Position numbers and translations under genes: made by a program. A stretch of 10,658 bases of DNA from Entrophospora sp. SA101 (taxonomy: Eukaryota > Glomeromycota > Glomeromycetes > Entrophosporales > Entrophosporaceae), in contig CAUDNR010001143.1 of assembly GCA_958430865.1 (NCBI GenBank), forward strand, positions 1 to 10,658, given 5' to 3'. The notes under the pieces are model-generated. The model worked only from the letters and a program-made list of their open reading frames with translations, did no database searches and had not been told where the DNA came from. Shown here piece by piece: positions 6,891-10,658 of this stretch. Each line of letters starts with the position of its first letter. The first letter of the stretch is position 1.

Positions 6891-7035
6891 GTGGTTTATT
6901 AAATTAATTAGAGATTATTATTTAGGGTAAAATATGTTATGTGTTTTATTAGCGACAATAATATTATTATTACAATGTGTTAGGAAGTATTAATTATTAG
7001 ATCAATAATTAAAAGATTGTTATGAACATGATTCT

Positions 7036-7056
7036 GACTTGGTCTAAAACCAAGTC
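7036..7056 (-). repeat. 8-bp dyad GACTTGGT/ACCAAGTC beside the LTR TATA box
   Basis: Perfect 8-base arms with a 5-base loop. It directly follows the TATATAAGG box on the minus strand, so it sits between TATA and the expected transcript start or at the very 5' end of the RNA. It could be a protein-binding dyad or a leader hairpin. Confidence 0.6.
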
Positions 7057-7064
7057 CTTATATA
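7056..7064 (-). promoter_or_regulatory. Putative LTR TATA box (TATATAAGG)
   Basis: On the minus strand within the LTR, about 350 bases from its 5' border. It would place the start of transcription near 7030-7040. The surrounding DNA is AT-rich, but the TATAAGG tail and the higher-GC flank make it the best candidate. Confidence 0.5.
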
Positions 7065-7332
7065 CCTCTTGGGGTATTACAAATAACATGACTTTTACTC
7101 TAGTTTGTCCAATAAACTATGCTTATTAATATAAAATAAATATTTGGGTCAACTGATCATTACAAATAATAATTAATAATTTAAAGTAAATATTTACATC
7201 AGCTGAACAAATTCTTGAAATATAAATATAGAAATATGAATATGAGTAATTGTGCGTGTGATACTGCGCAATGTGTGGCACAGTATTTCACAAAATATAA
7301 CGTTAAAAATAAAAATAGAAATGATTTAATTT

Positions 7333-7340
7333 TCACGTGA
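7333..7340. promoter_or_regulatory. Palindrome TCACGTGA (E-box type) in U3
   Basis: An 8-base perfect palindrome with a CACGTG core, the site type bound by basic helix-loop-helix factors. It lies about 270 bases upstream of the LTR TATA box in the U3 part. Its regulatory role is inferred from position only. Confidence 0.35.
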
Positions 7341-7414
7341 CTTCCGCAGTAATTTGGTTTGGTTGGATCGGCAACGCGGGACCTCTCTATCGGTCCTCAT
7401 TTTACTATCTCACA

Positions 7415-7426
7415 ACCTTCCCCTCC
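7415..7426 (-). promoter_or_regulatory. Polypurine tract (plus-strand primer site)
   Basis: On the minus strand GGAGGGGAAGGT lies directly against the LTR's TGTGAG and 7 bases after the stop codon of the 520-aa ORF. This is the standard position for the RNase H-resistant primer of plus-strand DNA synthesis in LTR retrotransposons. Confidence 0.82.
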
Positions 7427-7433
7427 TTAAGAT

Positions 7434-8996
7434 TCAATCGTCTCTTGATGAATCGTTTTGCTTCCCCTTTCTCTTCAGGTCTCTTCTTATTCTGGCCTGG
7501 TTTCCTCCTCTCTTTGGTTTTGGTTTGTCTCCCAGAGTTCCAGCCTCCTTCTCCCTCTGGTATAGTTCCTCAATCCATTCTTTGACACATTCTCCACATG
7601 AGACATTTCTTACCACTTGATGAACTTGGGGCCTATCTAATGGTTTTTCACAACGTTCACATTCATAAGGAAGTGAAGTTTCTTTGAGCCGTTGCATATT
7701 CCTGTCAAGATAAACCAAAAATCTATCTTGGTAATCTTTGTTTCGACGATATAGATATTCATCTATACCTTCCGGATGATTGTTTTCTTTATCTTCCTCA
7801 TCCCATTGCTCTACGTAACGTGGGTTTTCATTCTGACCCTTGATACAGGTGCAAAGGATTCTTTTCCCAATGGTTATTAATTCACTGTTAAGATAGGGGC
7901 ACAGGCAACTGTGACAAAGGTTAATTTGGTCATTTTGATGTCTATGATGTTTTCTTAAATCCAGAAGCTTTGGTAATTTTTCCACAATTGCTTCTCTATG
8001 GTCATGGAAAGCTTGGTTCATTCGATCAATGTATTCTTGTTCGATAGAATATTCTTCTTGGTAATCTTGGAAGAAATCTGCTGTTCTTTCCATTAACTGG
8101 TCATATTCTTCCTGCAACCTTTCCTGAGCATTAACCCATGTTTCATTGGTATGATATTGTTGATGATATTCGATTTCTGCTGGTTGACCATGAAGTTTGA
8201 TGTAATAGGCTTCTGCAGCCTTTAGAACATCTCCCTCATCTTCTGAGCAATTCTTTGTTTCAATATAATTCTTGACTTTTTGTGGCACATGTTGAAAATT
8301 ATTTGCCATTACTACTGATAAGTATGCATATTTGCAGATGTAAGAGCAAACATCATTTTGCCAACTGATGTTGACTTTTGTAGTCATAGGTAAGTCACAA
8401 ACTTTGCATGGTGAATTATACCATGATTCCTGAGTGATATCATAAGATTCATTTTTGGTGCAAGAGTTGCACAGTTGGTGATATCCCCATTTCCAACCAT
8501 CATTTGTATCCATTTTGGTTGTAGGTCTTTTACACTTGCAACAGTGATAATTCATTCGCCTTGTTGCAGTTGTCCAATTGAAATGTTCCTTGGCCTTTTG
8601 TTGTAGTACTTTCTTGTCACATTTGCACGGCAATGACTGATTTTTATATTTCAAAAATGTTATTGGTTGGAATTCCTCAATCACTGAGTAATTTTGATCA
8701 ATGTGAACACGATTGACAATTAAAGTTGTTTGTCTGGCAGCACTACTTGAACTTCCTTCTTCAGGATTTTCCAAGGCAGTGATAGTTTCTGTTCTTGTGA
8801 TAATTTCATTTTCCTTTAGTCCTGTTTGCTGATCCGTTATTGGTGTTGTTGTACTGTCAAAAGATGGTTCAATTGCTTCTGGTACGCCTAGTGTTTGATT
8901 TATTTCTTCTATTAGAAATTCACACAGTATTTGTCTTCTAGGTCCTAGCTTTTCAGCCAATACCTTTTTTGACAAGAACTTAATTACAGGGTTCAT
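7434..8996 (-). CDS. Retrotransposon accessory protein with four Cys-pair (zinc-ribbon-like) modules, function unknown
   Basis: A 520-aa protein in the position of an envelope gene but without signal peptide or membrane span, so not envelope-like in structure. A helical N-terminus and a Ser/Thr-rich linker (about 45-95) precede paired Cys clusters: C152/C155 with C176/C179; C197/C200 with C217/C221; C361/C364/C366 with C382/C384; C446/C449 with C467/C470. Each pairing has a 16-20 residue gap, as expected for four zinc-binding ribbons or treble clefs. A further C-x-C lies at 124-126. Residues from about 275 to 345 are Glu/Gln-rich and probably helical. The C-terminal 30 residues are strongly basic (KPKPKRGG, RRDLKRKGK), suggesting nucleic-acid binding or nuclear import. 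The start ATG (8996) overlaps the previous ORF's stop as ATGA. The stop lies 7 bases from the polypurine tract. I do not recognise the family. Confidence 0.85.
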   Translation of the reverse strand: MNPVIKFLSKKVLAEKLGPRRQILCEFLIEEINQTLGVPEAIEPSFDSTTTPITDQQTGLKENEIITRTETITALENPEEGSSSSAARQTTLIVNRVHIDQNYSVIEEFQPITFLKYKNQSLPCKCDKKVLQQKAKEHFNWTTATRRMNYHCCKCKRPTTKMDTNDGWKWGYHQLCNSCTKNESYDITQESWYNSPCKVCDLPMTTKVNISWQNDVCSYICKYAYLSVVMANNFQHVPQKVKNYIETKNCSEDEGDVLKAAEAYYIKLHGQPAEIEYHQQYHTNETWVNAQERLQEEYDQLMERTADFFQDYQEEYSIEQEYIDRMNQAFHDHREAIVEKLPKLLDLRKHHRHQNDQINLCHSCLCPYLNSELITIGKRILCTCIKGQNENPRYVEQWDEEDKENNHPEGIDEYLYRRNKDYQDRFLVYLDRNMQRLKETSLPYECERCEKPLDRPQVHQVVRNVSCGECVKEWIEELYQREKEAGTLGDKPKPKRGGNQARIRRDLKRKGKQNDSSRDD

Positions 8997-9214
8997 CTTG
9001 ATTTACAATATTGTTGTCTAAGTTGATTCCGTTGCAAACAATATTTTTCCAATAGGATGAATTGAGTTGGTTGTCTATGTAACAGATATGCCTTAGTCAA
9101 ATTCCTAATCCTAATGTTTAATTGTTGAAGTTCAAATTTTTGTTTATTAGTTGTTCGTTTGAGTTTCTTTTCCTGTTTGTGTTCCTTGGGTGTTTCCCTT
9201 TTTCGCAATGTCAT
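8993..9214 (-). CDS. Small basic ORF between two accessory ORFs of the retrotransposon
   Basis: 73 codons from ATG 9214 to TGA 8993-8995. The product is very rich in Lys, Arg, Gln and Leu, with a basic N-terminal third (KEHKQEKKLKRTTNKQK) and a likely amphipathic helix after it. There is no Cys pair and no recognised domain. It overlaps the upstream 141-aa ORF by 68 bases in the +1 frame, and its stop shares bases with the start of the 520-aa ORF. It may be a separate small protein, or an extension of a neighbour reached by frameshifting. Two compensating indels splitting a single longer ORF is a third possibility. Confidence 0.55.
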   Translation of the reverse strand: MTLRKRETPKEHKQEKKLKRTTNKQKFELQQLNIRIRNLTKAYLLHRQPTQFILLEKYCLQRNQLRQQYCKSR

Positions 9215-9572
9215 TCAATACCCTGACCTCTTGTGGACTGTAATATGTTAAGTTTATTGAATTATGAACTAAGTTCTTTAAAAGATGGTGATTCCTTTGA
9301 AATTGGTTCCAATAATACCAATTTTGTGTCCTCTGAAATTCGTTGAGCGATATTGTTAGTTGAGTTGTAAAGAATTCAAAATATTCCCACTTATTATTGT
9401 CTTTATCCTCTGTCCAATGATTAACTGGTCGGTTTGAAAGAATTTCTGCTTGTGGTTGATTATAATTATAATTATTGATTGTTTTGTTGCAGTGAGTCTT
9501 CTTCGGACTTTGCGTTTGATATATAAAGTTTTTTTCTTTATTAGGTAATATTTGTTTTGGGGTTTTAGGCAT
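9147..9572 (-). CDS. First accessory ORF downstream of integrase, Asn/Gln-rich
   Basis: 141 codons from the ATG at 9572 to the stop at 9147. The protein is rich in Asn, Gln, Thr and Lys in its first 60 residues, then has an aromatic, probably folded segment (WEYFEFFTTQLTISLNEF, NWYYWNQFQRNHHLL), then a polar tail. It has no Cys clusters, no signal peptide and no membrane segment, and I recognise no family. It opens the downstream gene set of the retrotransposon 336 bases after the integrase stop. A good splice acceptor lies 19 bases upstream of its ATG and a TATA-like box about 60 bases upstream, suggesting it is first on a subgenomic mRNA. Confidence 0.65.
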   Translation of the reverse strand: MPKTPKQILPNKEKNFIYQTQSPKKTHCNKTINNYNYNQPQAEILSNRPVNHWTEDKDNNKWEYFEFFTTQLTISLNEFQRTQNWYYWNQFQRNHHLLKNLVHNSINLTYYSPQEVRVLNDIAKKGNTQGTQTGKETQTNN

Positions 9573-9591
9573 TTAATTATTTAATTGTTAA

Positions 9592-9600
9592 CTGAAAAGT
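9592..9600 (-). promoter_or_regulatory. Candidate 3' splice site ahead of the accessory ORFs
   Basis: The minus strand reads ACTTTTCAG ending at 9592, a pyrimidine stretch and CAG of good quality, 19 bases before the ATG at 9572. Position and quality fit a subgenomic spliced mRNA as used for downstream genes in retroviruses and some LTR elements. The donor would lie outside the window. Confidence 0.4.
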
Positions 9601-9629
9601 TATTTTGTCTCTTGGTCAGATTCTCTGTC

Positions 9630-9637
9630 TTTTTATA
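9630..9637 (-). promoter_or_regulatory. TATA-like box (TATAAAAA) ahead of the accessory ORFs
   Basis: It sits 58 bases upstream of the 141-aa ORF's ATG on the minus strand, within moderately GC-containing sequence, so an internal promoter is an alternative to splicing. In DNA this AT-rich the word can occur by chance. Confidence 0.25.
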
Positions 9638-9908
9638 AGAATTCCCTCACTAATTGTTTTTCGTGTTTCCATCTTATCCTGTTGCTCTGTTTATTCCCCC
9701 TGACTCTTTGTTTTGGTTACAATTTCTTATCTTCTGATGAGTCAGCCTTTTGTCATCATGACTAATGTTTTACGAATATTGTCTTATCTCATTCTCTGAA
9801 TGAAATTTTGTCTAGGTGGCTTTATTTGTTGTCATCTTCTGACATTATTTGTTTTCTGTCTTTGTGTTCTTTTCTTATCTGTGTTTCATCCTGAAACAAT
9901 ATCTATTT

Positions 9909-10658
9909 TTAATTTATCCATATGGTTGGTTCCCAGGCCGGTCTGTCATAATATTTCTTCAATCTATTCCCATTTATTGGTGTTCGCAATATTCTTGTTG
10001 TTTCAGTCTCACGTAACTTATAAACTCCATTTTTCCAAACCTGGTGAATAAGATAAGGTCCTGACCACTTTTCTCTAAACTTATCCCCATGTACATTTTC
10101 ATGGTGACTTTCTCGTAATAATACTTGTTCTCCTATCTTGAATTGTACAGGTTTTATTTTCTTATCATATCTGTCCTTCTGATCTGTTTGTGCTTTATTT
10201 ATATTTTGTTTGGCAGTCATATGCACGTGGTGTAACCGTTCAGTAATCAATTTTATGTGTTCCCCTAGGTCCCATTCAAAATCGTCTTCTTCAGGGTTAC
10301 TCTTTCTTGTCAAGGGTGTTTCTTCATTTCTTCCATATAAAAGGAAGAATGGTGAGAACTTGGTTGATTTTTGAATTTTTGTTCGATATGCAAATAATGC
10401 AGATGGTACAAATTGATCCCATTCTAAATTTTCATTTTGTATTACATATTTTGCCAAGGTTTCACACAATGTTTTATTAAACCTCTCTGTCAATCCATTT
10501 GTCTGTGGATGATATGCTGTAGTGAGAACATGAGCTGTTTTCATTGTATCACACAATGCTTTCACGACACTATTCACAAAGGATGTTCCTCTATCAGACA
10601 ATAATACTTTTGGTGCTCCATGTCTACAAATTATGTCTTCATATATAAATTGAGCAAC
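9909..10658 (-). CDS. pol: Ty3/gypsy polyprotein, integrase C-terminal half (partial at right edge)
   Basis: Integrase inserts the retrotransposon's cDNA into the host genome. The frame is open to the window edge (first codons read VAQFIYEDIICRHGAP); the TTG at 10601 is not a start. Seen are the second catalytic aspartate in LLSDRGTSF and the catalytic glutamate in TNGLTERFNKTL, 35 residues apart (DD35E), with the AYHPQTNG signature between. Then come the FAYRT and SPFFLLYGR motifs typical of gypsy integrases, and a C-terminal GPY/F module (EKWSGPYLIHQVWKNGVYKL). No chromodomain follows; the protein ends about 30 residues later at TAA 9909-9911. The zinc-binding N-terminus, the first catalytic Asp and the rest of pol lie outside the window. 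No stop or frameshift is visible. Confidence 0.95.
   Translation of the reverse strand, partial: VAQFIYEDIICRHGAPKVLLSDRGTSFVNSVVKALCDTMKTAHVLTTAYHPQTNGLTERFNKTLCETLAKYVIQNENLEWDQFVPSALFAYRTKIQKSTKFSPFFLLYGRNEETPLTRKSNPEEDDFEWDLGEHIKLITERLHHVHMTAKQNINKAQTDQKDRYDKKIKPVQFKIGEQVLLRESHHENVHGDKFREKWSGPYLIHQVWKNGVYKLRETETTRILRTPINGNRLKKYYDRPAWEPTIWIN

Larger units (their letters stand above)
6935..7414 (-). repeat. 3' LTR (inner border firm, outer border tentative)
   Basis: On the minus strand the LTR opens TGTGAGATAG right after the polypurine tract. Going leftward there are an 8-base palindrome TCACGTGA, a TATATAAGG box and an AATAAA (6945-6950) that could serve as poly(A) signal. Candidate outer ends that finish in CA on the minus strand are 6935 (plus strand TGTTATG) and 6976 (plus strand TGTGTTAG, which gives TGTG/CACA ends but leaves the AATAAA outside). 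A longer LTR reaching the hairpins near 6760-6890 cannot be excluded. Confidence 0.6.
9573..9908 (-). other. Spacer between integrase and accessory ORFs
   Basis: No open frame of note on the minus strand. It holds the candidate splice acceptor and TATA-like box nearest the accessory ORFs, and a purine-rich patch containing AGTCAGGGGGAATAAACAG around 9686-9704 that could be compared with a central polypurine tract. None of these is proven. Confidence 0.5.
6935..10658 (-). mobile_element. Ty3/gypsy LTR retrotransposon, 3' half (continues past the right edge)
   Basis: Reading leftward, the window shows the C-terminal half of a DD35E integrase with a GPY/F module, three extra ORFs, a polypurine tract and the start of an LTR. 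Gag, protease, reverse transcriptase, RNase H, the primer-binding site and the 5' LTR would lie beyond 10658. All visible frames are intact, so the copy may be fairly young. The inner LTR border (7414) is well placed. The outer border is a guess because the second LTR and target duplication are not in the window; 6935 is where a TGTTATG end would put it. Confidence 0.85.

Noticed and set aside
7337..7620. Two overlapping plus-strand ORFs resembling membrane proteins
   Set aside because: They are antisense to the end of the 520-aa ORF, polypurine tract and LTR; the hydrophobic look comes from the complement of Lys/Glu-rich codons.
7434..8996. Envelope glycoprotein for the 520-aa ORF
   Set aside because: Position fits, but there is no signal peptide, no transmembrane segment and the protein is highly polar with zinc-ribbon-like Cys pairs.
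9733..9744. Hammerhead-like CTGATGAG string
   Set aside because: No following GAAA core or matching stems could be found; a chance match.
9800..10051. 83-codon plus-strand hydrophobic ORF
   Set aside because: Antisense to the integrase end and its 3' flank; Leu/Phe/Cys-rich shadow.

Overview
The window is strongly AT-rich, non-coding-dense eukaryotic DNA dominated by transposable elements. It has no operons, ribosome-binding sites, tRNA or rRNA genes. The mix of a Tigger/pogo-type DNA transposon, a Ty3/gypsy retrotransposon, short U-rich introns and many AT-rich repeats fits a repeat-laden fungal genome. My best guess is an arbuscular mycorrhizal fungus (Glomeromycotina, Rhizophagus-like). 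That rests on general impression and not on a database match.

Layout: (1) 1-1170 is AT-rich spacer with simple repeats, one weak minus-strand ORF (459-647) and an 81-bp tandem duplication. (2) 1171-3742 is a full-length pogo/Tigger element: 26-bp terminal inverted repeats beginning CAGT, flanked on both sides by TA. It carries a minus-strand transposase with DNA-binding domains in one frame and most of the DDD catalytic domain in another (one frameshift near 2264-2279), GGGATATAA-type subterminal repeats, and an internal minisatellite. (3) 3745-4462 is gene-free. (4) 4463-5246, and possibly exons at 6258-6458, are remains of an unrecognised minus-strand gene, broken at a nine-base homopolymer. 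A four-copy satellite of about 180-188 bp (5319-6045) lies between these pieces. (5) 6046-6934 has no recognised gene but holds several hairpins and a triplicated dyad motif. (6) From about 6935 to the right edge is the 3' half of a minus-strand Ty3/gypsy element: integrase C-terminal half (9909-10658, cut by the window), then three further ORFs (9147-9572, 8993-9214, 7434-8996), a polypurine tract, and the start of the 3' LTR at 7414.

The most interesting part is the retrotransposon's 3' gene set. A 141-aa ORF, a 73-aa basic ORF and a 520-aa protein with four pairs of Cys clusters sit where an envelope gene would be, but none shows a signal peptide or membrane span. The ORFs overlap one another, the last pair by a stop/start ATGA. 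A good splice acceptor lies just ahead of the first, and the last stops 7 bases before the polypurine tract. This suggests a subgenomic transcript expressing several accessory proteins, probably nucleic-acid binding.
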